This document shows, piece after piece, positions 15,001 through 23,998 of a stretch of DNA of 34,029 nucleotides; the first letter of the stretch is position 1; the number at the start of each line of letters is the position of its first letter. Under the pieces are notes generated by a model, which saw nothing but the letters and a program-made list of their open reading frames with translations, was not told the origin of the DNA and searched no databases. Both the position numbers and the translations under genes were made by a program. The DNA is from Cellulomonadaceae bacterium (GTDB taxonomy: Bacteria; Actinomycetota; Actinomycetes; Actinomycetales; Cellulomonadaceae): the NCBI GenBank assembly GCA_031256435.1, contig JAIRQO010000001.1:1-34029 (forward strand), read 5' to 3'.

Positions 15001-18000
15001 TCACGGGGTATCAGGCGACACCAAGGAGATGAAGGCGCTGAGTTCTCTCAGGCGCTCCGCGTCATACGGGACGTGGTCCATGAGGTACGGGGAATACACC
15101 ACCAACGCAGCCCATTGAGCGCGGGAAATCCCCACATTGAGCCGATTGCGATTCAACAGGAACTCCATTCCCCGGGGAATCTCGGACGCATCTGACGCGG
15201 CCATGGTGAGGATGGCAATCACGGATTCCTGTCCTTGGAACTTGTCCACGGTCCCCACCGGCACATCAGACAAATCCGCTGCCGCCAGGTGCTCCTCCAC
15301 CTCAATCCTCTGAGCGTTGTACGGCGTGATCACCATGAAATCCCACGCATCCAACGGACGCACCCGGTGGCCGTCATTCCACGGCGTCCCCATCAAGGAG
15401 ATCACGCAGCGCACCACTGCTTCGGCTTCTTCCTTCGACGACGATGCGTTGCCGCGATGCGGCACGGGAACGCCATGCACCCCGGGGGCTATTCCGTGAT
15501 GGTCCTGCGTTGGCAGTAAAGCACGCGTGCCGGTGACGGAGTGCGTGTGAAGTTGCCCACCGTAACTCAGCGCTGACACCTTGGCTGTCAATGCTGCGTC
15601 CATGCGCCGCGTCTCAGCCAGGAAATATCCCAAACGATCCGGGAGGACGTCCGCCGGATCACCCGTGTCATTCACCGAAATCCACCGCAGTGCTGCCGTG
15701 GCAATCTCCCCTGGGTGTTCGGCCTGGGAAACTTGAGGCAACTGTTGAGGGTCCCCCAGGAACAGGACCCGCTTTGCCCGGCCCACCGCAGCAATGGTGG
15801 AGGGCAAGGAGAACTGGCCTGCTTCGTCGATCACCAGCAGATCCCACTCCACGGGCACCTGCCCGCGCCGTTGGCTGGCGAAACTCCAGGCCGTTCCACC
15901 AAACACGTACCCGCTGTGAGTATTCATCCGCTGGAAGGCATCAAGGGTCATGTCAGCCCCGTCCGCCGCGTGACCCACCACGGTGTGCGGGTAGAGGACG
16001 GCGGGATCTCGCTGCTCGGAAAACCTGAGGGCTTTGGCGATGTACTCCGTGCGGAGGCCCGCCTCGTGGGTGGCGGTGAGAGCATTGCTGATCCCGGCGT
16101 GACTTTGGGATGTGACGCCAATACGCCACCGATACTCCGAGACCAGCCTGGCCATCACGTGACCAGCGGTGTACGTTTTGCCCGTCCCAGGAGGACCCTG
16201 CACGGCGAGGTAGGACTTCTGCGTCATGGTCACGAGGGATTCGACGATGGCGCTGACCGTGTCCGGCTCTGAAAGGTTTGGCGCCGTGCCTCCCGGGTCC
16301 GTGGTGACCGGATCACCGCGACCGGTCACGCTCGGATTCGCTGGGCGTGTCATCTGAACTTCGGCCCGTCCCCCGCTACCCAACCGAGGTGGGATGCGCC
16401 GCAGGACATCGAGCATGATATTGGGCGGGGCCGTCTGGAGATTCCCTCCGGTACGATCCAGATGATCCGCGAGCGCCTCAGCCCATCGCACTACGGCGTC
16501 GCCCAGTTTTCGGCAGTCAACGGGCGGTCCTTCCACGAGGGCAACGGGCATTGCCTGATAATCGAGGCGATCATTCCCTGACTGCCATTCGGTGAAGGTC
16601 ACCGCGTCCTGATGAGGGCCCACTGCCACGTGGGTGAGTTGGGCATCGGTGTAAGGCGCCAAGTCATTGCGGGGACGCATTCCTCGGATCGCTCCATCGC
16701 GGTACAGCACGCGCACGTCTGTACTGCTGGCACCTTCCGAATAGGTGCTACCCGGCGACCACCGGCCGGACAGGGTGAGGCGCCGCCCTCGGGAGGTAGC
16801 GTGGGAGAACCCGCGCTTGAGGTCCTCCCATTGCCCGGGCTGCACTGGTGAACTGGGCAGCGCTATACCGCCTGATTGCGCCGTACCACCGGACTGCGCT
16901 GGTGAACTGGGATTCGCCGTTGACCTAGGCCGCGCTGAGTCCCCGGATTGCGCCTGATCCATGACAAAGACGTTCCGTACGCCTGCCAACTCCTCTACGG
17001 AAAGCCCTCTCAGATACTCAAAGTTTGCTCGGTACAAGCGCTCCTCTCGCGGAAAGTACTCCACGGCAGCGGCAGCCATGGCGAGGGCTCGTGCATCCTG
17101 AGTGCCCTGTGCATTCTGAGTGCCCTGCTCACACTGACCACCGTGCACATCCTGACCACCGTCCGCATCCTGGCCACTGTGCGCATCCTGACCACCGTGC
17201 GCATCGAGTGAACCCCCGGATCCCCGAGCGGTCCCAGCAAGCACCGCAGACCACCGCATCAATCGCTGCACGAGGCGCGCGCGGCGCGTGCCTTCCTCAG
17301 GTGCGTCATACCACGGCGGAGGGGGCGCCGTCTCGGTAGCCAACACACTGGGGTCCACTGAGGCCACGGCCTTGCGCGCTTCCAACCCTCGAATCCACGA
17401 ACCCAGGTTCCTCAGTGAAGTGTTGCGATACGCCAGGCGCCCCTTGAGTGCAGCAAGCATCTCAGCCCGCTGATCCCTGTTCTCTGGAAGCAGGGCCTCG
17501 GCCCACCGATCCCCTGGCGCAGGGTCATCACTGATGCCGTCATGCACATCCGTGAGGTACACCGGTTCGATGGAGCCCAGCGAATACTCCTCCACGCCGA
17601 TGAGCGCGGCCTTTCTGGTGATCAAACGTAAATCCAGAAATACCCCATCACGCAGCATCGCTTCCACGTGGTCGATGCGCTCACCATGCCGTCCGGCCAA
17701 GGCCCGCAGTTGCGCCGGGACCTCGGGCCCGTAGTGATAGACGTGGAATGTTGGCGTTCTGGCCCAGCGCCGCCATAACAGATCCACCAATCCCACAAAG
17801 GTGGAAAACTCCTCCGAGAGTGACCCCGAGAAGTGGGCTTCAGTAGTACCGGCACCAGCACCCTGCCCACCGGCGATCCCCGATACATCCACGGCGCTGT
17901 TGCCGTCCACAAACCCGGCAAGGAACATCAACCCCCAATCCTTCCCGCCATTCTCGCTGTATAGCGGGTCCTGCCACAGGGTCAGATACAGGTCATCAGG

Positions 18001-18939
18001 CGTGGGCTGAGGAAGCAATGCCGCAGGATCGTCCGACACCACCTCCACCACGGGCACCTCCCCCGGCACAGACTCATGCTGGACACGTGCCTGGGCCCGC
18101 AACGCCTCGAACACCCGCGCAGGCATCCCCTCCGGTGTCACCGTTGCTGCTATCAACTCCTCCACCGTGCGCACGCCACTAGCCATCAACATTCGTCTGC
18201 GCCCCGCCGTCACCCCAGCCACGGTCATCAGATCCTGCGCCTCGGCCATCGCCTCGCGGCACTCGTCACACCGTCGGCAGGCGGAATACTGCTCAGCGCC
18301 GAATGCCACAGCGTCCGAGTCCGCAGCGTCGAACTTCACTCCACCCACGTCCACGCGCAGGAGTTCCTGCAACCGATCACGCCGGGCGTGATACACGGGG
18401 TTCACCACGTCCAGAGGAACGGCAACGGTTTCCCGCGTTCCCACAATCACCTCAATGTCTGGGTGAACAGGAACGCCCAGCCGCTGAAACTGATCGGCGT
18501 AAGCCGCCAACTGAATCAGAGCGCCACCCTTGGCCGCCCGTGCCAGTTTGGTGTCCTGGATGCGATACGTACCGTCCTTGTCCAGCACCATGAAATCGGC
18601 AAATCCCACAAAGCTGTCCGTGAGGCATACACCTTGATACACCACGGGCACCTGAGCCTGGAGCGCGTCCAACGTCTGGCTCGCCCTACCGCGCAGTTCT
18701 TCCCGCGAGAACTGCCACGGCTCGGTACCTTCCATCACGTCCACCACACCGCTAGGGAACTGTGCGTGATACTGCTGGAGTTGCCATTCCTCATGGGCAA
18801 GTCCGAGTTTCATTGCTCGCGTCTGAGGAAGTAGTGGGCGCTGATACCCGGCCTTGGCCCGTGCTCGGCCACGCAGAAAGCCAAACTCACAGGATGATGC
18901 GTGGACCAGCATCGTCGGGGACCAGCGAAGTTCTTCCAT
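15001..18939 (-). CDS. TM0106-type RecB-like nuclease fused to an SF1 helicase
   Basis: 1312 residues. The N-terminal half (1-240) is a RecB/Cas4-type nuclease: VGFADFMVLD and YRIQDTKLAR carry the Asp and Asp-x-Lys of the active site. Cys17 with Cys221, Cys224 and Cys227 (CRRCDEC) is placed like the four Cys that bind an Fe-S cluster in Cas4, AddB and Dna2. Residues 300-520 contain an RNase H-like segment. The C-terminal half is an SF1 helicase: Walker A GPPGTGKT (915-922), DEAG (1038-1041), GDPQQLPQ (1062-1069), DKFQGQES (1232-1239) and NRLNVGISRA (1265-1274). It should unwind and cut nucleic acid in repair or defence. Two repetitive inserts (about 573-616, HGGQDA units; 662-702, SSPAQSGG-type) separate the halves. 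Start ATG 18939 follows a TACAGT box by six bases. Confidence 0.82.
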   Translation of the reverse strand: MEELRWSPTMLVHASSCEFGFLRGRARAKAGYQRPLLPQTRAMKLGLAHEEWQLQQYHAQFPSGVVDVMEGTEPWQFSREELRGRASQTLDALQAQVPVVYQGVCLTDSFVGFADFMVLDKDGTYRIQDTKLARAAKGGALIQLAAYADQFQRLGVPVHPDIEVIVGTRETVAVPLDVVNPVYHARRDRLQELLRVDVGGVKFDAADSDAVAFGAEQYSACRRCDECREAMAEAQDLMTVAGVTAGRRRMLMASGVRTVEELIAATVTPEGMPARVFEALRAQARVQHESVPGEVPVVEVVSDDPAALLPQPTPDDLYLTLWQDPLYSENGGKDWGLMFLAGFVDGNSAVDVSGIAGGQGAGAGTTEAHFSGSLSEEFSTFVGLVDLLWRRWARTPTFHVYHYGPEVPAQLRALAGRHGERIDHVEAMLRDGVFLDLRLITRKAALIGVEEYSLGSIEPVYLTDVHDGISDDPAPGDRWAEALLPENRDQRAEMLAALKGRLAYRNTSLRNLGSWIRGLEARKAVASVDPSVLATETAPPPPWYDAPEEGTRRARLVQRLMRWSAVLAGTARGSGGSLDAHGGQDAHSGQDADGGQDVHGGQCEQGTQNAQGTQDARALAMAAAAVEYFPREERLYRANFEYLRGLSVEELAGVRNVFVMDQAQSGDSARPRSTANPSSPAQSGGTAQSGGIALPSSPVQPGQWEDLKRGFSHATSRGRRLTLSGRWSPGSTYSEGASSTDVRVLYRDGAIRGMRPRNDLAPYTDAQLTHVAVGPHQDAVTFTEWQSGNDRLDYQAMPVALVEGPPVDCRKLGDAVVRWAEALADHLDRTGGNLQTAPPNIMLDVLRRIPPRLGSGGRAEVQMTRPANPSVTGRGDPVTTDPGGTAPNLSEPDTVSAIVESLVTMTQKSYLAVQGPPGTGKTYTAGHVMARLVSEYRWRIGVTSQSHAGISNALTATHEAGLRTEYIAKALRFSEQRDPAVLYPHTVVGHAADGADMTLDAFQRMNTHSGYVFGGTAWSFASQRRGQVPVEWDLLVIDEAGQFSLPSTIAAVGRAKRVLFLGDPQQLPQVSQAEHPGEIATAALRWISVNDTGDPADVLPDRLGYFLAETRRMDAALTAKVSALSYGGQLHTHSVTGTRALLPTQDHHGIAPGVHGVPVPHRGNASSSKEEAEAVVRCVISLMGTPWNDGHRVRPLDAWDFMVITPYNAQRIEVEEHLAAADLSDVPVGTVDKFQGQESVIAILTMAASDASEIPRGMEFLLNRNRLNVGISRAQWAALVVYSPYLMDHVPYDAERLRELSAFISLVSPDTP
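17092..17206. repeat. 18-bp in-frame tandem repeats inside the helicase gene
   Basis: About six units of 18 bp with period-exact spacing (17102, 17120, 17138, 17156 and so on), typical unit CCACCGTGCGCATCCTGA on the plus strand. Read on the coding strand they give HGGQDA-like hexapeptides. As 18 is a multiple of 3, unit changes keep the frame. Confidence 0.85.
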
Positions 18940-18945
18940 GCCCGT

Positions 18946-18951
18946 ACTGTA
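18946..18951 (-). promoter_or_regulatory. Candidate -10 box for a leaderless helicase transcript
   Basis: On the minus strand TACAGT is followed by six bases and then ATG 18939. No Shine-Dalgarno fits this start. Confidence 0.35.
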
Positions 18952-18998
18952 ACGGGAGGCTCTGATATGAAAGTCCAGTGCGTGTCCATTCAGCGATT

Positions 18999-19042
18999 CC
19001 CGCGCGTCTGATCAACCATGCCCGCGCGTCTGTTCGACGATC
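18999..19042. repeat. Two 22-bp tandem repeats upstream of PPK2
   Basis: CCCGCGCGTCTG occurs at 18999-19010 and again at 19021-19032, with partly conserved spacers (ATCAACCATG and TTCGACGATC). The pair lies in the divergent promoter region of the helicase and PPK2 genes and could be an operator or a slippage product. Confidence 0.6.
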
Positions 19043-19102
19043 CAGTCAAGACCCACCGGTAATTAACGCGCGCGTGCCCCGAACGCAGGCCACAATAGTG
19101 AC

Positions 19103-19915
19103 ATGACATCCAGCGCCGCTCCCAAAGCCCTCAGCACCAAAGTATATGAAAAGGCCCTCTTTGATCTCCAAGTCAAACTTGCCACCATGCAAAACTGGGT
19201 GCAGGAAACGGGGCGGCGCGTGGTCATTGTGTGTGAGGGACGCGATGGCGCTGGTAAGGGTGGTGCCATTGCCCGCCTCACCGGAGCGATGCCGCCGCGC
19301 TGGGTGCGCCACGAAGCCCTCCCCACCCCCACCTCGCGCGAACGCGGACAGTGGTATTTCCAGCGGTACGTGGACAAACTGCCCACCGCGGGAGAGATTG
19401 TGATTTATGACCGCAGTTGGTACAACCGTGCGGGTGTGGAAAAAGTGATGGGATATTGCACGCAGGATCAATACGAGGCCTTTATGCGGGCTGCGCCCAG
19501 ATTTGAGCAATTACTCATTGATGACGGCATCATCCTGTTGAAATATTGGTTCTCTGTGTCCGACGAAGAACAGATGAAACGGTTCCGGAAGCGTGCAGCG
19601 AGCCCGTTGAAGCAATGGAAACTCAGCCCCACGGACCTGGAATCCATTAACAAATGGAGGGAATACTCCGAGGCCAAGGACGCCATGTTTGCCCGGACGG
19701 ACACTCCCGATTCACCGTGGTGGAGTGTGGAGAGTGATGACAAAAAGGCGGCTCGGCTCAACTTCATTTATCACGTGCTCCACTCCATCCCCTATGAGGA
19801 GATCCCCCATGAGACACTCGTCATTCCTGAGCGCGTCTCATCGGGCGCGGTAGTTCGGCCGCCTCGGAATTACAATCGGCTCGTGCCGGACTACGCGGCG
19901 AGCCTGATGGGCTAG
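19103..19915 (+). CDS. ppk2: Polyphosphate kinase 2, class I
   Basis: 270 residues. PPK2 enzymes move phosphate between polyphosphate and nucleotides, usually making GTP or ATP from the diphosphate. Seen here: Walker A EGRDGAGKGG (45-54), lid module with RWVRHEALPTPTSRERGQWY (66-85), Walker B-type IYDRSWYNRAGVE (101-113) and KYWFSVSDEEQMKRF (147-161). The single-domain length, GQWYFQRY and SWYNRAGVE phrases match class I proteins. Start ATG 19103 fits the family; there is no Shine-Dalgarno, and CACAAT six bases upstream is only a weak -10. It is convergent with proS, 30 bases apart. Confidence 0.92.
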   Translation: MTSSAAPKALSTKVYEKALFDLQVKLATMQNWVQETGRRVVIVCEGRDGAGKGGAIARLTGAMPPRWVRHEALPTPTSRERGQWYFQRYVDKLPTAGEIVIYDRSWYNRAGVEKVMGYCTQDQYEAFMRAAPRFEQLLIDDGIILLKYWFSVSDEEQMKRFRKRAASPLKQWKLSPTDLESINKWREYSEAKDAMFARTDTPDSPWWSVESDDKKAARLNFIYHVLHSIPYEEIPHETLVIPERVSSGAVVRPPRNYNRLVPDYAASLMG

Positions 19916-19945
19916 AGGGTCTGGCGGGCTGGAGGGTCAGACGCG

Positions 19946-21739
19946 CTAGAGCGCCTGCACCTCGGCCATGATGGCGTCTACTGCTGTGGTCACGTCCAGG
20001 GTGGTGGATTGACCGGCACGCGGACGCACCTCCACCACGCCGTCTTTCAGTCCGCGTCCCACCACCACAATCAGGGGAACCCCCAACAGTTCGGCATCCT
20101 TGAATTTCACGCCGGGTGACACCTTGGGGCGATCGTCATAGATGACTTCCACACCCCGTGCGTCCAGCTCTGTGGCGATGCGTTCGGCTTCATCAAAGAC
20201 CGTCTGCTCCTTGCCTGTGGCCACGATGTGAACCTGGGCTGGTGCCACCTGGGCGGGCCAGGCAAGACCCTGGGCATCATGGTGGAGTTCGGCCAAAGCG
20301 GCAAGGGCGCGCGTGACGCCAATCCCGTAGGAGCCCATGGTCACGGTGACCTGCTTGCCATTCTCGTCGAGAACCTTCAGGTCCAGTGCTTCGGCATACT
20401 TCCTGCCGAGTTGGAAAATGTGCCCCATCTCAATCCCGCGCGCAAGGTGCAGCGTTCCTGAGCCGTCCGGTGCCAGGTCACCTTCGCGCACTTCAGCGGC
20501 CTCAATAGTGCCGTCCGCAGAGAAATCCCGGCCTGCAACGAGGTCAACCACGTGCTTGCCTGCCTGGTTGGCACCCGTGATCCACCGCGTCCCCGGAACA
20601 ACCCGAGGATCAAGGAGGTAGCGGATGCCGTTACCCTTCTCATCCAGGCCAAGAACTTCCGGACCGATGTAGCCGCGCACCAACTCCGGGTGGTTCACAA
20701 AGTCTTTGTCCGTGGCTGGTTCAGCCTCGGCAGGGGCCAATGCGGCTTCCAAGCGTTTCTCGTCAATCTCACGATCACCCGGGACCCCAATCACCAGCAG
20801 CGAGCGGTGGCCAGCAGCATCCGTGACCGCATAGACCACGTTCTTTAACGTGTCAGCACCGGTCCACGGGCGGTCTGGCCGCGGGAACGTGGCATTGGCG
20901 TAAGCCACGAGTGCCTCAATGGTGGGGCAATCCGGCGTGTCCTCCACATGCGCATCCGGGGCATCGTCCCAGGTGAGCGCATCAGGGACAGGGGTGGTGA
21001 CGGCCTCCACATTCGCGGCATAGCCGCCGGGTGATCGAACAAAGGTGTCTTCACCAATCGCGCAGGGCACCAGGAATTCTTCAGAACGGGACCCACCCAT
21101 GGCTCCCGCCATCGCGGACACAATCACGTATTCCAGGCCGAGGCGAGTGAAGATACGCTCGTAGGCGTTGCGGTGGTCCAGGTAGGCGGCGTTGAGGCCG
21201 GCATCGTCAATATTGAAGGTGTACGAGTCTTTCATGATGAACTCGCGGCCACGGATGAGGCCGGCACGGGGACGCGCTTCATCGCGATACTTTGTTTGGA
21301 TTTGGTAGAGGGTGAGCGGGAGGTCTTTGTACGACGAATACAGGTCTTTGACTAGAAGTGTGAACATTTCCTCATGCGTGGGTGCCAGAAGCATATCTGC
21401 CTCTTTGCGATCCTTCAGGCGGAATAGCCCCGCTCCAAACTCGTCCCACCTGCCAGAAACCTCATACGGTTCGCGGGGTAGGAGTGCCGGGAAATGGACC
21501 TGCTGTGCGCCGATGGCCTGCATTTCCTCGTGAATGATGGCTTCAATCTTTGCCAACACACGCAAACCCAGCGGCAGCCAGGAGTAAATGCCTGGAGCCG
21601 CACGGCGGATGTACCCTGCCCGGAGAAGCAGTTTGTGGGAATCCACCTCAGCGTCGGCCGGGTCCTCACGCAAAGTCCGCAGGAAGAGGGAGGACAAGCG
21701 CAGAATCGAGTCACGCTTCAGGGTTGTGTCAGCAGGCAT
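19946..21739 (-). CDS. proS: Prolyl-tRNA synthetase (bacterial type, with editing domain)
   Basis: 597 residues, normal for the long bacterial form. Class II core: [20 protein letters not shown] (motif 1 region), [20 protein letters not shown] (motif 2), and the late [16 protein letters not shown] (motif 3). Between motifs 2 and 3 lies the INS editing domain (about 220-390) that hydrolyses Ala-tRNAPro, followed by the anticodon-binding domain from about 490 ([31 protein letters not shown]). It charges tRNAPro with proline in the cytoplasm. The ATG is preceded by AAGGTGGAG, a good ribosome site. The 13-bp direct repeats at 21782-21813 lie 43-74 bases upstream and may control it. Confidence 0.96.
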   Translation of the reverse strand: MPADTTLKRDSILRLSSLFLRTLREDPADAEVDSHKLLLRAGYIRRAAPGIYSWLPLGLRVLAKIEAIIHEEMQAIGAQQVHFPALLPREPYEVSGRWDEFGAGLFRLKDRKEADMLLAPTHEEMFTLLVKDLYSSYKDLPLTLYQIQTKYRDEARPRAGLIRGREFIMKDSYTFNIDDAGLNAAYLDHRNAYERIFTRLGLEYVIVSAMAGAMGGSRSEEFLVPCAIGEDTFVRSPGGYAANVEAVTTPVPDALTWDDAPDAHVEDTPDCPTIEALVAYANATFPRPDRPWTGADTLKNVVYAVTDAAGHRSLLVIGVPGDREIDEKRLEAALAPAEAEPATDKDFVNHPELVRGYIGPEVLGLDEKGNGIRYLLDPRVVPGTRWITGANQAGKHVVDLVAGRDFSADGTIEAAEVREGDLAPDGSGTLHLARGIEMGHIFQLGRKYAEALDLKVLDENGKQVTVTMGSYGIGVTRALAALAELHHDAQGLAWPAQVAPAQVHIVATGKEQTVFDEAERIATELDARGVEVIYDDRPKVSPGVKFKDAELLGVPLIVVVGRGLKDGVVEVRPRAGQSTTLDVTTAVDAIMAEVQAL

Positions 21740-21781
21740 GGCTCCACCTTAGAGTGTTGCAGGGACCGGGCCACCCATTTT

Positions 21782-21813
21782 GCGCAAACACACAGGTATC
21801 GCGCAAACACACA
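21782..21813. repeat. Two 13-bp direct repeats upstream of proS
   Basis: GCGCAAACACACA is perfect at 21782-21794 and 21801-21813, 19 bp apart, about two helical turns, and sits where the proS promoter should be. On the minus strand a weak TTGCGC and CAAAAT pair lies inside them. Two same-face sites suggest an operator. Confidence 0.6.
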
Positions 21814-21814
21814 A

Positions 21815-21848
21815 CCCGGCTAGGATGTTCACGGCCAACCTAGCCGGG
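21815..21848 (-). terminator. Second of two hairpins behind the DUF4914 gene
   Basis: Perfect 10-bp stem CCCGGCTAGG/CCTAGCCGGG with a 14-base loop, 45 bases past the gene's stop on the minus strand. No T-run follows; the stem strength and the position before the next promoter suggest termination or insulation. Confidence 0.5.
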
Positions 21849-21857
21849 TGATGTGGA

Positions 21858-21881
21858 GCGAGTGCGTGACGGCGCACTCGC
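21858..21881 (-). terminator. First of two hairpins behind the DUF4914 gene
   Basis: Perfect 9-bp stem GCGAGTGCG/CGCACTCGC with a 6-base loop, 12 bases after the stop. The two stems in a row make a tandem terminator likely. Confidence 0.55.
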
Positions 21882-21893
21882 GGGTGGGGGAAA

Positions 21894-23798
21894 TCAGAAC
21901 TTGATGGGAGTCAAGCGTAGGTAGTCATCCAAGGTTGCTGTACCGGACATACAGGTTTCAATGATTTTTCTTCCCAGCGGGGAGAGATCCTCGGTCAGGT
22001 ACTGCGGGAGTTCCTGAACAAAGAAGTTATCAATGATACTTGCACCCTTGTCATAGGCATCGAATCCCACCTTGGACTGCATCTCCGGGTGGAGAAGTGT
22101 GGGTTGGATGACCTGACCGTCAATCTTCATCTCCTTCAGGGCGTAGCCAAACATGGGGTAGCGCGCGGGTTCGAGGTCCCGCTCATTCACGCGGCCCTGA
22201 CCGCGACGAGCCAGGTACTCCCGGGTCAGCCATTCGGCGGCAAAACCAATCCGGTACGCACCGCAGTGTTGGTTGGGGGTCAGAATATAGCGCGTCCGAG
22301 GGGCGGCGAGGATCTGGTCCAGCAGCAAGTTGGCAGCGCCCACTTTGGTGCCAGTGGAGAATGGCCAGAACGAACCGACTCCCTCAGCGACCATGCCCCC
22401 ACGGGCAATCACTTCCGCTTCGGCGCCCGTGGCCTCGATGGACGGGTTCTTGTCACCGCGCGGTGTGGTCAGGCGCCACAGCCAGGCCAGTGCCGGAGGA
22501 ATGACGTGCATCAAGCCCATGATCCCGTAGGTGGGCGCTTCCCGGGTACACGGAGGCATCCGCACACCGAAGGTGCGGACATCCACCTGCTGCGGTTCGT
22601 TGACAATGCCGCGGATTTGTTGGCGGCTAATCACCACGCGCGGGTTGGAACACGGTTTGCCGTCCGGGCCGATCACGTGCTCCCACGGGAGGCACGTGGC
22701 ACCCGGGTTACCTTCAATGTTCAGGAACAGGAGCGGACGTGTGGGGTGGATGATCGCCTTTTCTAGGCTGGGATCCACGGCGTAGTGGGTGAGGCCGTCC
22801 ACGCGGACAAACCATCCGTCTTCAGCGTCAGCAACCGTCATGAGACCCGAATCTGGATCTTGAATGGACGGGTGGCACAGCGTCATATCATCCGTCACCG
22901 GTTCCAGGCGTGACGATTCAGACAGCGTGATGGGGTATTCCAGACCCGTCACGGTGTTGACACCCACCATGACGCGTCCATCCTCTTCACGGTGCAACTC
23001 CTGCACCATCTCGGACTTCCCACCACCGGAAGCACCCTCGTGCATGATGACGGTTTCGTTCTCATAGGGCGTGGTGACGCGCACCGAGGAGGCATGGGCG
23101 GTGATCCATCCTTCTTGCTGGCCAATGTCCAGCAACGCGGAGAACACACCCTTCTTCGCTGACGGCCCTGGATAGAGGTTGTAGGCGTAGATCTCGTGCA
23201 GCGTTTCGGTGCGATCATGCACCACTACCTGCTTGGCGTTGAAGTGCGTGTGGCGGAAGGGGGGTGCCAAGTACAGCATGGACCGCGGCGTGAACGCTCC
23301 GAGTTTGTCCAGCGTGATAAACCCTTGCAGGTCCACCAGTGCGAGGGCAAAGAACCCGCAGTTCTTGGGGATGAGCGCCAGTGACGGCGATCCGTAGACC
23401 AGGCCACCGGCCTTAAACGGCACCACAATGAGATCTTGGGTGGCGAGCCAGTCCAGGGTTTCCTTCTTCACGGGATCAAAGGGACCCCAGTCATCCTTGA
23501 AGCGCTTCTTGTCCGAGGGCAACTCATCGGCAATGCGCATGCAATCCGGATCACGGCGCCGCAGGTAATCGTCGAAATAGTTGACGGCTAAACCGTTGCG
23601 GCACCGCACCACATTGGCTTCTTTCACCACGGTGCCTGAGGGCAGTTCATACTCGATGTCAAAGACCCAATCCTCGGGATTAGGAATGACCATGTCATAA
23701 ACTTCTTGGCGCGATTGAGGAATAGTGATGGACGGAGCCTTGTTGAGACACTCAACAACATAATCAGGCAGGTCCAAAGCGGCGAGGCGTGAATCCAT
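21894..23798 (-). CDS. DUF4914-family PEPCK-like P-loop protein
   Basis: 634 residues from ATG 23798; the frame is open 44 codons further but that part is Cys-rich and repeat-derived. YLRRRDPDCMRIADELP (79-95) and the overall length match what I recall of DUF4914, an uncharacterised family. MHEGASGGGKSEM (252-264) is a kinase-1a-like P-loop of the type found in ATP-dependent PEP carboxykinase and HPr kinase, preceded by beta strands (HASSVRVTTPYENETVIM) as in that fold. It is not canonical GTP-PEPCK: the expected substrate-binding signatures are missing. It may phosphorylate a metabolite or protein; the substrate is unknown. Three 16-bp repeats lie about 100-146 bases upstream and two hairpins follow the stop, so it appears monocistronic. 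Confidence 0.7.
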   Translation of the reverse strand: MDSRLAALDLPDYVVECLNKAPSITIPQSRQEVYDMVIPNPEDWVFDIEYELPSGTVVKEANVVRCRNGLAVNYFDDYLRRRDPDCMRIADELPSDKKRFKDDWGPFDPVKKETLDWLATQDLIVVPFKAGGLVYGSPSLALIPKNCGFFALALVDLQGFITLDKLGAFTPRSMLYLAPPFRHTHFNAKQVVVHDRTETLHEIYAYNLYPGPSAKKGVFSALLDIGQQEGWITAHASSVRVTTPYENETVIMHEGASGGGKSEMVQELHREEDGRVMVGVNTVTGLEYPITLSESSRLEPVTDDMTLCHPSIQDPDSGLMTVADAEDGWFVRVDGLTHYAVDPSLEKAIIHPTRPLLFLNIEGNPGATCLPWEHVIGPDGKPCSNPRVVISRQQIRGIVNEPQQVDVRTFGVRMPPCTREAPTYGIMGLMHVIPPALAWLWRLTTPRGDKNPSIEATGAEAEVIARGGMVAEGVGSFWPFSTGTKVGAANLLLDQILAAPRTRYILTPNQHCGAYRIGFAAEWLTREYLARRGQGRVNERDLEPARYPMFGYALKEMKIDGQVIQPTLLHPEMQSKVGFDAYDKGASIIDNFFVQELPQYLTEDLSPLGRKIIETCMSGTATLDDYLRLTPIKF

Positions 23799-23896
23799 GG
23801 GTGATACCCAACACTGGGTGAGGAATGACCCCGTCAATCCCCGCCCGCTTCGACGCCTAACGCTCAACACGGCGTCGCAACACGGGCCACAACAGC

Positions 23897-23944
23897 ACAG
23901 CCTGATAACAACACAGCCTGATAACAACACAGACTGATCACAAC
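23897..23944. repeat. Three 16-bp tandem repeats upstream of the DUF4914 gene
   Basis: ACAGCCTGATAACAAC occurs twice exactly (23897-23912, 23913-23928) and a third time with two changes (23929-23944). On the coding strand this is GTTGTTATCAGGCTGT three times, at about -100 to -146 from the start codon. It may be a multi-site operator or a slippage array. Confidence 0.8.
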
Positions 23945-23998
23945 ACCACGTCGGAACAGCACGGAGTCAAAGCGCAACGGCATCAGACCAGCAGAGCG

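Noticed and set aside
21740..21893. T-box riboswitch before proS
   Set aside because: No specifier loop or T-box sequence was seen, and the hairpins present fit termination of the DUF4914 gene on the same strand upstream.
21894..23798. Annotation as GTP-dependent PEP carboxykinase (pckG)
   Set aside because: Only the P-loop-like segment resembles PEPCK; the conserved substrate motifs are absent.
23897..23944. CRISPR array
   Set aside because: Units are contiguous with no spacers and no cas genes are nearby. The same applies to 131-240 and 8512-8582.
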